Source of the DNA: Acinetobacter parvus DSM 16617 = CIP 108168
Lineage (GTDB): Bacteria; Pseudomonadota; Gammaproteobacteria; Pseudomonadales; Moraxellaceae
Assembly: GCF_000368025.1 (NCBI RefSeq)
Contig: NZ_KB849207.1
Location: 72,217-128,000, forward strand
DNA length: 55,784 bases
Reading direction: 5' to 3'
A program made the position numbers and the translations under genes. The notes beneath the pieces are model-generated. The model searched no databases. It saw only the letters and a list, made by a program, of their open reading frames with translations, and was not told the origin of the DNA. This document shows positions 44,007-55,783 of this stretch, in pieces (within the stretch, counting starts at the first letter, position 1; each line of letters starts with the position of its first letter).

Positions 44007-46844
44007 ATGAGCGATAAGCAAACTCCTGAAAATGCAGTGGATTATAAAGCCACACTCAATTTGCCTGATACTGAATTTGCCATGAAAGCAAATTTGGCTG
44101 TGCGTGAAGCCAAATGGTTAGAAGAGTGGTATGCCGACAACATTTATCAGCAGATTCGTGAATCGCGTATTGGTAAGAAAAAATATGTTCTTCATGACGG
44201 CCCTCCATATGCCAATGGTCAAATTCATTTGGGTCATGCCGTCAATAAAGTCCTTAAAGACATTATTATTAAAAGCCGTGTGATGGATGGCTTCGATGCG
44301 CCATACGTACCGGGTTGGGACTGTCACGGTCTTCCAATCGAACTTAAGGTCGAAGAAAAAGTCGGCAAAGTGGGCGTTAAAGTAGATGCCTCTACTTTCC
44401 GTAAAGCTTGTCGCGAATATGCCTACACCCAAGTCGAATTACAGAAAAAAGACTTTGTGCGTATGGGCGTATTTGGTGACTGGGATAATCCATACCTCAC
44501 CATGAACTTTAAGCAAGAAGCAGACATTGTTCGTTCGCTTGGCGCAATTGCCAAAGCAGGTCATATCGAACCGGGTTTAAAACCTGTGAACTGGTGTTTA
44601 GACTGTGGTTCTGCGCTGGCAGAAGCGGAAGTTGAATACGAAGATAAAAAATCAGATGCGATTGATGTTGGCTTTACGGTTGTTGATCTTAAAGACTTAA
44701 GCAGCCGTCTTGGTGTAAATGTCCAAGATGTGACGGACATCGTGATCTGGACCACTACACCCTGGACACTGCCTGCCAACCAAGCAGTGGCACTCCATGC
44801 TGAAATCGACTACCAACTGGTTCAAGTACAAAGTGATCGTGGTACACAAAACTTTATTTTGGCCAAAGATCTGGTTGAATCTGCAATTGAGCGTTATAAG
44901 CTTGAAAATCCAGTGGTACTGGCTGATTTTAAAGGTTCAGCAATCGAGAATGTCTTATTACAACATCCTCTGATTACTGATCGCCAAGTGCCTGTTATTT
45001 TAGGTGAACACGTTATCGCAACTAGCGGTACAGGTGCAGTACATACCGCTCCTGGACACGGTGTGGACGACTATAAAGTTGGCTTACAGTACAACCTAAA
45101 AGTTGATAACCCTGTCGGTGGTAATGGCATATATTTACCAACAGCGCCGATTTTTGCAGGCGAACATATCTATAAAGCCAATCCAAAAATTATCGAAGCT
45201 TTGGGTGCTGCTGGTCGTCTATGGGCGCATCAGCCAATCAAACACAGCTACCCACACTGCTGGCGTCATAAAACCCCGATTATCTTCCGTGCGACACCTC
45301 AATGGTTTATCAGCATGGATGCTAAAGGTTTACGTCAGACAGCCTTGAATGCGATTGAAAATGACATCGAGTTTGTCCCAGATTGGGGTAAAAATCGTAT
45401 TCAATCCATGATTGAAGGACGCCCTGACTGGTGTATCTCACGTCAACGTACTTGGGGCGTACCAATCCCATTCTTTGTACACAAAGATACTAATGCATTA
45501 CACCCTCGTACACCTGAACTCATTGAAGAAGTCGCTAAACTGATCGAACAAGAAGGTATTGATGGTTGGTATAACCGCGATGCTAGCGACTTCATTGGCG
45601 CAGATGCTGAACAGTACAATGCCGTACGCGATACACTTGACGTTTGGTTTGACTCAGGTACTACACATTATGCAGTGTTGCGTGAACGTGAAGAGTTACA
45701 AGACCCTGCAGATTTGTATCTTGAAGGTTCAGACCAACATCGTGGCTGGTTCCAATCGTCATTGTTAACTTCAATTGCGATTAATGAACGTGCACCGTAT
45801 AAAGGTCTACTCACTCACGGTTTCGTGGTCGATGAGAAAGGTCGTAAGATGTCTAAATCATTAGGCAACATCATCACCCCACAAGACATTATTAAAGATA
45901 TGGGTGCTGATGGTTTACGTTTCTGGATTGCATCTGCTGACTATCGCTATGAAATGACGGCTGGTAAAGAAATCTTTAGCCGCGCATCAGATGGTTATCG
46001 TCGTATTCGTAATACCTTACGTTTCTTGTTGGCCAACTTGAATGGTTTCAAACCATCGACAGATGCTTTGCCAGTCGACCAACTGATTGCATTGGATCAA
46101 TACATCTTGCAACGCGCTGCTGAGGTTCAAAAAACCATCCAGCAAGCCTATGAAGAGATGAATTTCCATATCGTCACCAATGCATTGACCAACTTCTGTA
46201 TTAACGACTTAGGTGGTTTCTATCTCGACATCATCAAAGATCGTCAGTACACCACTAAAGCAGATTCTCAAGCACGTCATTCTGCACAAACAGCGCTATA
46301 TCACATCGTACAAGCCTTTGTTCGCTGGATGTCACCGATCTTGAGCTTTACCGCACAAGAAGCTTGGCCATTGATTCCTGAACAAACCGGTAAATATGTG
46401 TTCACGGCTGAATGGTATGACATCCCAACCGCATCAACAGCAAACTTACTGTCTGAAGCAGATTGGCAAACATTGATTAGCGTAAAATCAGCAGTAAATA
46501 AACAGATTGAAGCCGCACGTAACGCTAAACTCATCGGCAGTAACTTATCTGCCAAAGTTGAACTTTGGGCAGATGAAGCCTTACAGACATTGTTAAACCA
46601 ATTGGCTGATGAATTACGTTTTGTCTTGATCACCTCTCAAGTCATCGTTCACCCTTATGCTGAACAAGGTGAAAGCACGGATCTTGCAGGATTACGTGTC
46701 CAAGTCTCCGCAGCAGATGGTGAAAAATGTGTACGTTGCTGGCATGTACTGCCAGATGTAAATACACATGTTGGTCATCCTGGTTTATGCGCTCGTTGTA
46801 TTATCAACGTCACTGGCAGTGGCGAAGTGAGAAAATATGCATAA
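44007..46844 (+). CDS. ileS: Isoleucyl-tRNA synthetase
   Basis: IleRS charges tRNA-Ile. The 945 residues contain the HIGH motif in DGPPYANGQIHLGHAVNK near 60-75, the editing domain with WTTTPWTLPANQAVAL near 250, the KMSKS loop GRKMSKSLGN near 612, and a C-terminal zinc ribbon CVRCWH..CARCI near 910-933. Length is standard. Its stop overlaps lspA by 8 nt. A tRNA-Ile(GAT) gene lies in the rrn operon of this window. Confidence 0.97.
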   Translation: MSDKQTPENAVDYKATLNLPDTEFAMKANLAVREAKWLEEWYADNIYQQIRESRIGKKKYVLHDGPPYANGQIHLGHAVNKVLKDIIIKSRVMDGFDAPYVPGWDCHGLPIELKVEEKVGKVGVKVDASTFRKACREYAYTQVELQKKDFVRMGVFGDWDNPYLTMNFKQEADIVRSLGAIAKAGHIEPGLKPVNWCLDCGSALAEAEVEYEDKKSDAIDVGFTVVDLKDLSSRLGVNVQDVTDIVIWTTTPWTLPANQAVALHAEIDYQLVQVQSDRGTQNFILAKDLVESAIERYKLENPVVLADFKGSAIENVLLQHPLITDRQVPVILGEHVIATSGTGAVHTAPGHGVDDYKVGLQYNLKVDNPVGGNGIYLPTAPIFAGEHIYKANPKIIEALGAAGRLWAHQPIKHSYPHCWRHKTPIIFRATPQWFISMDAKGLRQTALNAIENDIEFVPDWGKNRIQSMIEGRPDWCISRQRTWGVPIPFFVHKDTNALHPRTPELIEEVAKLIEQEGIDGWYNRDASDFIGADAEQYNAVRDTLDVWFDSGTTHYAVLREREELQDPADLYLEGSDQHRGWFQSSLLTSIAINERAPYKGLLTHGFVVDEKGRKMSKSLGNIITPQDIIKDMGADGLRFWIASADYRYEMTAGKEIFSRASDGYRRIRNTLRFLLANLNGFKPSTDALPVDQLIALDQYILQRAAEVQKTIQQAYEEMNFHIVTNALTNFCINDLGGFYLDIIKDRQYTTKADSQARHSAQTALYHIVQAFVRWMSPILSFTAQEAWPLIPEQTGKYVFTAEWYDIPTASTANLLSEADWQTLISVKSAVNKQIEAARNAKLIGSNLSAKVELWADEALQTLLNQLADELRFVLITSQVIVHPYAEQGESTDLAGLRVQVSAADGEKCVRCWHVLPDVNTHVGHPGLCARCIINVTGSGEVRKYA

Positions 46845-47379
46845 TTCTGTGCAAACTAGCCCAGCAAAAAAAGGCTTATTCCAATTTTATCCACATAACC
46901 TGCTTTGGCTTGGACTTTCAGTCCTCGCCATTGTGCTGGACCAATGGACTAAATGGATTGCCAGTTCACATTTAAATTATGCAGATCCTGTTCCTGTACT
47001 GCCCTTTTTAAATTGGACGCTGTTGCATAACTACGGGGCTGCATTCAGCTTTTTGTCTGACGCAGGCGGCTGGCAACGCTACTTCTTCACCTCTTTAGCA
47101 GGTGTGGTATCGCTGATTTTCATTTTCTGGCTGATGCGTATGCCAAAGAAAATGATCGTGTTACCGATGGCGATTGCGTTGATTCTCGGTGGTGCAATTG
47201 GCAATCTGATTGATCGTGTCAGCTTAGGCTATGTGGTCGATTTTATTCATGTTTACTATCAAAACAGCCATTTCCCAGCCTTCAACCTTGCGGATAGCTC
47301 AATTACGCTAGGCACGATTTTACTGCTGATTGATACCTTCTTCCTTGAGAAGAAACGTAACCAAAACGTGGATGCATAA
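46837..47379 (+). CDS. lspA: Lipoprotein signal peptidase
   Basis: LspA cleaves the signal peptide of lipoproteins after lipid addition. The 180 residues have four hydrophobic segments and the aspartic protease motifs LDQWTKW near 31, NYGAAFSF near 66, NLIDRVSLGYVVDFI near 125 (catalytic Asp) and FPAFNLADSSI near 147 (second Asp). Overlaps ileS by 8 nt and precedes fkpB by 1 nt, so the cluster is translated together. Confidence 0.96.
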   Translation: MHNSVQTSPAKKGLFQFYPHNLLWLGLSVLAIVLDQWTKWIASSHLNYADPVPVLPFLNWTLLHNYGAAFSFLSDAGGWQRYFFTSLAGVVSLIFIFWLMRMPKKMIVLPMAIALILGGAIGNLIDRVSLGYVVDFIHVYYQNSHFPAFNLADSSITLGTILLLIDTFFLEKKRNQNVDA

Positions 47380-47380
47380 G

Positions 47381-47863
47381 ATGAACGAAATTATCCAACC
47401 AAACGAAGAAATTCGTATTCAAGATGGCTCAAAAGTCGACTTGCATTTTTCTGTTTCAATCGAAAATGGTGTTGAGATTGACAATACACGTAATCGTGAA
47501 GAACCCGTAAGCCTCGTGATTGGCGATGGTAACTTATTACCTGGCTTTGAAAAGGCATTATTTGGTTTACGTGCAGGTGACCGTCGTACCGTGAGTCTTC
47601 CACCTGAAGAAGCATTTGGTCCATGGAATCCTGAAAACGTACAAACTTTTGATACGGTTAAATTTGAGCAACGTCCAGTTGAAGGACACATGATTGAGTT
47701 TGAAGATAAAGCCAAACAAAGCCTCTATGGCGTGGTGAAATCTGTAAATGATGATGTGACCGAAGTAGACTTTAACCACCCTTTAGCGGGTAAAAATATT
47801 ACCTTTGAAGTTGAAATCTTTAGAGTCACCCCTGCTGGACAACAAGGTATTAAATTGATGTAA
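47381..47863 (+). CDS. fkpB: FKBP-type peptidyl-prolyl isomerase, FkpB/SlyD type
   Basis: Cytoplasmic prolyl isomerase of 160 residues. The start is the ATG at 47381 (MNEIIQPNEE), one base after the lspA stop; a longer in-frame ATG would overlap lspA by 50 nt. The sequence has HFSVSIENGVEIDNTRNREEPVSLVIGDGNLLPGFEKAL (key FKBP core) and the insert-in-flap region DRRTVSLPPEEAFGPWN. No His-rich tail, so closer to FkpB than SlyD. Same order as in E. coli (ileS-lspA-fkpB). Confidence 0.92.
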   Translation: MNEIIQPNEEIRIQDGSKVDLHFSVSIENGVEIDNTRNREEPVSLVIGDGNLLPGFEKALFGLRAGDRRTVSLPPEEAFGPWNPENVQTFDTVKFEQRPVEGHMIEFEDKAKQSLYGVVKSVNDDVTEVDFNHPLAGKNITFEVEIFRVTPAGQQGIKLM

Positions 47864-47902
47864 TCAATTTGCATACTTGCTGCATCTTTCTGCTGTTCAA
47901 CC

Positions 47903-47938
47903 CCCCCAAGTACAAGAATATGGACTTGGGGGATTTTT
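47903..47938 (+). terminator. Terminator of the ribF-ileS-lspA-fkpB cluster
   Basis: Stem CCCCCAAGT (47903-47911) with ACTTGGGGG (47924-47932) followed by ATTTTTT. About 40 nt past the fkpB stop. Confidence 0.9.
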
Positions 47939-48202
47939 TATTGAATAAGACAATTATTAAATATAATCAATCATTTAAAACTCAATAAATCCAGTTTATT
48001 GATATTCGTTTCACCGATATCTCGTTGTACGTTTTAGCTTACATGCATTGCAGAAAATTGATGCTAGGCAAAAATCACCTTTCATTTTATATTTAAGGCA
48101 TACAGAAACAGGATGTTTCAAAAAGCAAGAATAACTATAATAAAGAATATAACGGCAGGACGCTGAAAGGTATAACAGCACTAATACCTAAACATAAATC
48201 TG
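47939..48202. other. Intergenic region, no ORF; possible small RNA
   Basis: About 260 nt without a credible gene between fkpB and the sugar dehydrogenase. It is AT-rich. A small hairpin (AGGTAT 48168-48173, ATACCT 48184-48189) lies just before a strong terminator, which is the layout of a short RNA reading rightward. No known RNA family is recognised. Confidence 0.35.
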
Positions 48203-48233
48203 AAAAAGCCCCGACATGATGTTGGGGCTTTTT
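48203..48233. terminator. Bidirectional terminator
   Basis: Stem AAAAAGCCCCGAC (48203-48215) with GTTGGGGCTTTTT (48221-48233), one G-T pair, loop ATGAT. It has T-runs in both directions, so it can end the sugar dehydrogenase transcript (minus strand, stop 55 nt away) and any rightward RNA. Confidence 0.88.
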
Positions 48234-48287
48234 TCTATCTGTTTTTTGTCCCACCCTAAAATATGTTTAGACCTGAAGAAAGGCATT

Positions 48288-49457
48288 TTATGGAGCCACC
48301 AATTTAAGCAATCTGGCAGATTGACCATCTTCAATCACCCAAATATTGCCATCCTGCGCTTGGAGTACGCCACGAATCCGCTGCCCCATCGCGATTCGCT
48401 GTAGCTCCCGAACAGGCTGTGCTTGTGTATCCACTACAATAATTGCTTTTGAAGATAAACCACCAAGAATGGCTTTATGCTTCCAGTGTGGAAATACATC
48501 TCCCGTATAAAACATCAAACTTGAAGGAGAGATGACAGGCGTCCAATCCAGAACTGGGGCTGTAAATTCAGGACGAGTCGCATGGTCTGGAATTGGCAAA
48601 CCATTATAGTGATCACCATTCGACACCAGCGGATAGCCATAGTTTTCGCCCTTGGCAATCAGATTCAACTCATCGCCACCTTTAGGTCCCATTTCTGCAA
48701 CCCAAAGCTGCCCTGCGGAATCAAATGCCATGCCCAAAGGGTTTCGATGCCCCAAACTCCAGACTTGTTTGGCAATCTCGCCATGTGTTTGAAATGGATT
48801 GTCTAAAGGGGTTGTGCCATCTGCATTTAAACGCAAAATTTTGCCTAAATTAGATTTTAAATCCTGAGCAGGTTCAAACTTTTGTCGTTCACCAGAACTT
48901 ATCCATAATTTGCCATCTGCACCAAACTTTATACGATGTGCATAATGTCCCTGTCCTGAAACTTTCGGCACTTGCTGCCAGATTCTTTGAATTTGGGCAA
49001 GTTTTGGCGTGGGTTTAGCATCCAATAAGAGCTTGCCCCGAATCACGACTGCACCGTAACCACCCGTACCCGCTTCTGCATAACTTAAATAAATCTGCTG
49101 ATTCTGTTTAAATTCAGGATCTAAAATGACATCACCCAAACCACCTTGTCCGCCATAAGCCACTTCAGGGATAGCTTGAACATCTAAGCTTTGAACTGTT
49201 TTTGGATTAAAAAGTTTTAATTTCCCCGCTTTTTCTGTAATTAATAGACGTCCATCTGGTAACTCTGTCAATGCCCACGGCTCATTAAAATCTGCAATTG
49301 GCTGTACTTGATAGCGTTGTAAGTTTTGTGCAGAAGTTGATTTTGACTCTAAAGTAGCCGAGTTCTGTTTCGGCTGAACTTGTGCATTACACCCTGTGAT
49401 TAAACCCAATGTAACTAGACCTATAAATCCATAGTGTTGCCGATTCATCTTAAGCAT
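48288..49457 (-). CDS. PQQ-dependent sugar dehydrogenase lipoprotein (Asd/YliI-like)
   Basis: This soluble-type aldose dehydrogenase uses PQQ and has the six-bladed beta-propeller of the GSDH family. The 389 residues start with a lipoprotein signal, lipobox LITGC (Cys about residue 23). Motifs are PWALTELPDGRLLITEK near 60, VAYGGQGGLGDVILDP near 100, HRIKFGADGKLWISSGER near 173, and SLGHRNPLGMAFD and AEMGPKGGDELN near 232-260. I kept the first ATG because GAGGAG lies 8 nt upstream. Oxidises sugars in the periplasm or outer membrane. Confidence 0.9.
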   Translation of the reverse strand: MLKMNRQHYGFIGLVTLGLITGCNAQVQPKQNSATLESKSTSAQNLQRYQVQPIADFNEPWALTELPDGRLLITEKAGKLKLFNPKTVQSLDVQAIPEVAYGGQGGLGDVILDPEFKQNQQIYLSYAEAGTGGYGAVVIRGKLLLDAKPTPKLAQIQRIWQQVPKVSGQGHYAHRIKFGADGKLWISSGERQKFEPAQDLKSNLGKILRLNADGTTPLDNPFQTHGEIAKQVWSLGHRNPLGMAFDSAGQLWVAEMGPKGGDELNLIAKGENYGYPLVSNGDHYNGLPIPDHATRPEFTAPVLDWTPVISPSSLMFYTGDVFPHWKHKAILGGLSSKAIIVVDTQAQPVRELQRIAMGQRIRGVLQAQDGNIWVIEDGQSARLLKLVAP

Positions 49458-49596
49458 CCTAATTGCTCCTCTATTTATTCAATCTTAGCTTGAGCTAATC
49501 AAGACATCATAACCAATGAAACTCACCCTGAGCATAATAGAAATGTATCGCTATACACTTTCTTACTTGAATCTTCTACAAAGTAAATAGGCAAAA

Positions 49597-49622
49597 AATT
49601 AAGGAGCGATGCTCCTTAATTT
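49597..49622 (-). terminator. Terminator after the MFS fragment
   Basis: Long stem AATTAAGGAGC with GCTCCTTAATT around GAT, followed by a T-run on the minus strand. About 26 nt past the stop of the transporter fragment, so it is the original end of that transcript. Confidence 0.87.
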
Positions 49623-49648
49623 CAAAGTCCCACAATATTAACGATCAA

Positions 49649-50074
49649 TTAACTATAAGATCGACTGGCTTTTTTGACCACACTTGGCTCACTCACCACC
49701 TTTGATGTACTTTGTAAACGAATCATTGCCACTGCAATTGCACCAATCACCGCAGGAATCGCCACCGCCAAAAAGTTCATTTTATGCGGTAAATTCATAC
49801 CCAAAAGTACGCCAATGATAATAGGGCCTACAATCGCACCTACACGCCCCACTGCAGAAGCACAACCGATACCTGTCGAACGAATCGTGAGTGGATAATA
49901 CTGTGCAACAAAGCTATACAGTAAAATACTGCTGCCAATGGCAGAAGCACCCGCTAAGCCGACCAATAAATAAATTACAGGCTGTGGTGAATTGAAGCCT
50001 AGACCCACTAGAGAGAATGCCCCCAATAAAAACATGCCAATAATCACAGGTTTTAAGTGGAAACGGTCTGCAAA
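49649..50074 (-). pseudogene. MFS transporter (aromatic acid:H+ symporter type), C-terminal fragment
   Basis: Only the last 140 or so residues survive. They begin FADRFHLKPVIIGM, the conserved loop of MFS proteins, and continue with four hydrophobic segments, including GASAIGSSILLYSFVAQYYPLTIRSTGIGCASAVGRVGAIVGP (key: Tyr-Tyr-Pro, Arg-Ser-Thr-Gly), which recalls the BenK/PcaK/VanK aromatic acid symporters. The N-terminal two thirds are missing. Upstream it is joined directly to the start of an acyl-CoA dehydrogenase gene in a different frame, with shared bases at 50065-50074. Confidence 0.85.
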
Positions 50075-50493
50075 GCGGCAACATCAGATCCACCACCAGG
50101 CTCAGTAATTGCCAAAGCCGAAATCTTTTCGCCGGAAATAATATCTGGCAATACTTTCGCTTTTAGTTCTTCACTTCCAAAATGCTGAATTGGTGGAGCA
50201 CCGATGGTATGTACCATCAACGAAATATGCACACCACCTGAACCCGCTTTCGCCATTTCCACACCAGCGAGTAACGAATAAAAAGGATCAGCATCCGGAA
50301 TACCCCCATATTCTTCACCAAAGCCTAAGCCCAATAATCCAATCTCAGCAGCTTTCTTATAAAGCTCTCGAGGAAACGTTTCAGCCTCATCCCATTCATT
50401 AACAAATGGAGCCATTTCTTTTTGCACGAATCGACGTACATTGTCTGCAAAAGCTTGGTGTTGTTCATTATAGTAGATCGGATTAAGTTGCAT
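50065..50493 (-). pseudogene. Acyl-CoA dehydrogenase, N-terminal fragment
   Basis: The first 143 residues of an acyl-CoA dehydrogenase are intact: MQLNPIYYNEQHQAFADNVRRFV, GLGFGEEYGGIPDADPFYSLL, and the FAD-binding ALAITEPGGGSDVAALQT. After ALQT the frame enters the MFS gene and stops within four codons (50053-50055). The FAD and catalytic base domains are lost, so it cannot work. Start and promoter region look preserved. The pair probably came from an aromatic or acyl catabolic cluster. Confidence 0.87.
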
Positions 50494-50557
50494 TTTCTGC
50501 TTCCTAGCTTGAATAATTCTGAGTCGATTAGAGTATTTATAAGCGCTTTACCTTATC

Positions 50558-50586
50558 AAAAAAGAAAAAACCAAGCAAGCGCTTGG
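50558..50586 (-). terminator. Minus-strand terminator between AI-2E gene and the scar
   Basis: Stem CCAAGC (50571-50576) with GCTTGG (50581-50586), loop of 4; on the minus strand it is followed by TTTTTTCTTTTTT. It lies 110 nt past the AI-2E gene stop. Confidence 0.8.
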
Positions 50587-50695
50587 CAAAATACACATCA
50601 ATTTTATCCATAATCATTTATCAAAAACGTTGAGATATTTATCCGAAATAAGAGCCCAAATCCTATTAGTAAGTATTTAAGCCCTATTATCACGG

Positions 50696-51772
50696 TTATG
50701 ATTGATCGTAATTTTTCGGATTCTGCATGAGTAAAATAGCAAATGGGCGAGTAGATCGAAATGCTTCCAAAACAATTACAAAAATTGAAGTAAGAGGAAT
50801 TGCTAAAATCGCTCCTGCGATTCCCCACAATGAAGACCACAAAGACAAGGAAAGCAAAACAACAAACGGAGATAAATTGATTTGTTTACCAATCATACGT
50901 GGCTCTAGAAAATTTCCTACAAACATTTGTGCAACCGTCAATAGAATTGCAACCAGAATAGTTAATTTCAGCGAACCAGTTTGAGCCAATGTCATTAGAA
51001 CAGGGAAAATCACACCGAATAAAGAACCAACGTATGGAATATAGTTAAACAAACCAATAATTAAAGCCCAAAATAATGCATACTCCACACCACACGCCCA
51101 AAGAATAACAAAACAAATCGTTGCTAAAATCAAATTAATAAGTGTCTTAACGACAAGATATTCACTAATCTTTTTATTAATATCCGCGATCAATAACCGC
51201 GTTTGTTCAGTTTTACCATCTGGAAATGCAATCATTAATTTTTTAACGAACTGATCTCGCTCATTCAATAAAAATAAGGCATATACAATAATGACAACAA
51301 ACATGCCTGTCAGCGCACTAAATGAAGTAAGTGTCGAAGTAATGAGACTTTGAAGATTAATCTGGCTCATCAGCATTTCTCTAAAGATTTGCCAGTCCGG
51401 ACTATCACTCCACCCTAAATACGCGTTTACATACAAAAAAACCTGTTCAATATTCGCTTCATAGATTGGCATCTTAGCCAAAATTTTCTGTCCAGTTGTA
51501 ATCACTAAACTAATAAGCTGAACCATCACCACAATAAAACTGATTAATACCAATATTCTTCTAAACCATTCTGGCGTAGATTTCAAAACAGGAAACTTTA
51601 CTAGCCAATGACTTAATGTGATAAGGATATACATCGCTATCGTCGCAACAAGGATTGGCAATAAAAAGCCTTGCCCAATTTTCAACAACCATCCAAAGAG
51701 AATTAAAAACAATAAAATATAAACCAATGTCTGTAGGCTAGATTGCCAAGAACCAAGATTATTATTTTGCAT
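50696..51772 (-). CDS. AI-2E family transporter (PerM/TqsA-like permease)
   Basis: This 358-residue inner-membrane protein has the family layout: two N-terminal hydrophobic pairs (TLVYILLFLILFGWLL, LPILVATIAMYILITLSHWL), a soluble middle part with an amphipathic region, and a C-terminal block FNYIPYVGSLFGVIFPVLMTLAQ near 245 and FLEPRMIGKQINLSPFVVLLSLSLWSSLWGIAGAILAIPL near 295 (key Pro, Gly). Substrates of the family vary, from AI-2 export to Na+/H+ exchange, so none is given. I prefer the ATG at 51772 over the GTG at 51778. Confidence 0.85.
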   Translation of the reverse strand: MQNNNLGSWQSSLQTLVYILLFLILFGWLLKIGQGFLLPILVATIAMYILITLSHWLVKFPVLKSTPEWFRRILVLISFIVVMVQLISLVITTGQKILAKMPIYEANIEQVFLYVNAYLGWSDSPDWQIFREMLMSQINLQSLITSTLTSFSALTGMFVVIIVYALFLLNERDQFVKKLMIAFPDGKTEQTRLLIADINKKISEYLVVKTLINLILATICFVILWACGVEYALFWALIIGLFNYIPYVGSLFGVIFPVLMTLAQTGSLKLTILVAILLTVAQMFVGNFLEPRMIGKQINLSPFVVLLSLSLWSSLWGIAGAILAIPLTSIFVIVLEAFRSTRPFAILLMQNPKNYDQS

Positions 51773-51848
51773 ATTCACATCACGCTTTATCTTTTCCCCA
51801 ATAGTTATACCGTAATTTTCCCCAATTTATTTTTCTCGTTGCAATAAA

Positions 51849-51880
51849 AAACACCCCTAACCGTCAGGTTAGGGGTGTTT
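51849..51880 (-). terminator. Terminator of the rRNA operon
   Basis: Perfect 12-bp stem AAACACCCCTAA (51849-51860) with TTAGGGGTGTTT (51869-51880), loop of 8, followed by TTTTATT on the minus strand. It starts 11 nt past the 5S end. Confidence 0.93.
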
Positions 51881-51890
51881 GAATTTAAAA

Positions 51891-52004
51891 GCTGGCGATG
51901 ACTTACTCTCACATGGCAAGTGCCACACTACCATCAGCGCGAAGAGGTTTCACTTCTGAGTTCGGGAAGGGATCAGGTGGTTCACTCTTGCTATTGTCGC
52001 CAGC
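51891..52004 (-). rRNA. rrf: 5S ribosomal RNA
   Basis: About 114 nt on the minus strand starting GCTGGCGACAATAGCAAGAG and ending with the complementary CGCCAGC; the two ends pair as the 5S terminal helix. The middle contains the conserved GATCCCTTCCCGAACTCAG. Normal size and position after 23S. Confidence 0.95.
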
Positions 52005-52179
52005 AAACTGTTGTGGTGTTTTGGGGTCTTATTGATCATGTTGTGTTTTCACTTCATGTCTGCCTTACTTACGAACCAAAGAGTTATTAACGGATTAGAT
52101 ATTGAGTCTAACTTTGTGTTCAGCATTTTAACTAGTTTTTACACTAAATCAAGTTATGTATTGAACTTATCTTGAATAC

Positions 52180-55091
<2,912 letters not shown>

Positions 55092-55114
<23 letters not shown>

Positions 55115-55559
55115 AATCCCTACAAGTAGGATTAAGACAATTAAATAAATAATTAATGATCTATTTAATCTACAGTTCGAAGTCCCGTGCACTTAAGCAC
55201 CGTACAGCTTCAATCTAAATTCATATACCAAAACGCTTGATTCAGTGTTTTTGCTAGTTCTCATTTCTAACAACTCAGCTTAAAGAATTAATTCTTCTTG
55301 CTTTGTTATTGAATGAGTGAACAATTTATTTCAGACTCAAATTCTAATCTGTTAATGATTAACTACAGCCTCGTCAGCTTGCAGTAAACTGTGATAAATC
55401 ACAGAAGTTAATAAATCTAAATCAATCTCTTGATTCACCTTATTTATTAAGTTCTATAATTTAAAAATATCTTTCACTACCATATTAGATCAGATACTAC
55501 GCGCAGCATAGCTTCTTGTCTTGCGCTTCGGCAAAGCGTTGCTTTGCTGATCGAAGCTC
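55092..55559. other. Spacer between tRNA-Ala and 23S
   Basis: About 470 nt of transcribed, AT-rich spacer of the rrn operon. No gene is seen. Part of the 23S processing stem lies at its left end. Confidence 0.6.
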
Positions 55560-55635
55560 TGGTGGAGACTAGGAGAGTCGAACTCCTGACCTCCTGCGTG
55601 CAAAGCAGGCGCTCTACCAACTAAGCTAAGTCCCC
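55560..55635 (-). tRNA. tRNA-Ala (anticodon TGC)
   Basis: 76 nt, read GGGGACTTAGCTTAGTTGG to TCTCCACCA with the CCA end encoded. The anticodon loop is CTTTGCACG (TGC). The acceptor pairs GGGGACT with AGTCTCC (one G-T pair). It is the second spacer tRNA of the operon. Confidence 0.96.
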
Positions 55636-55706
55636 AGCTTACAATCATAATGAACGATATATCTTCTCATCTAGTAGCTTGTGATTATTCATCACTTCGT
55701 CAGTAG

Positions 55707-55783
<77 letters not shown>

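Noticed and set aside
50604..50840. 78-residue frame at the end of the AI-2E gene
   Set aside because: It overlaps the well supported permease frame and has no recognisable features.
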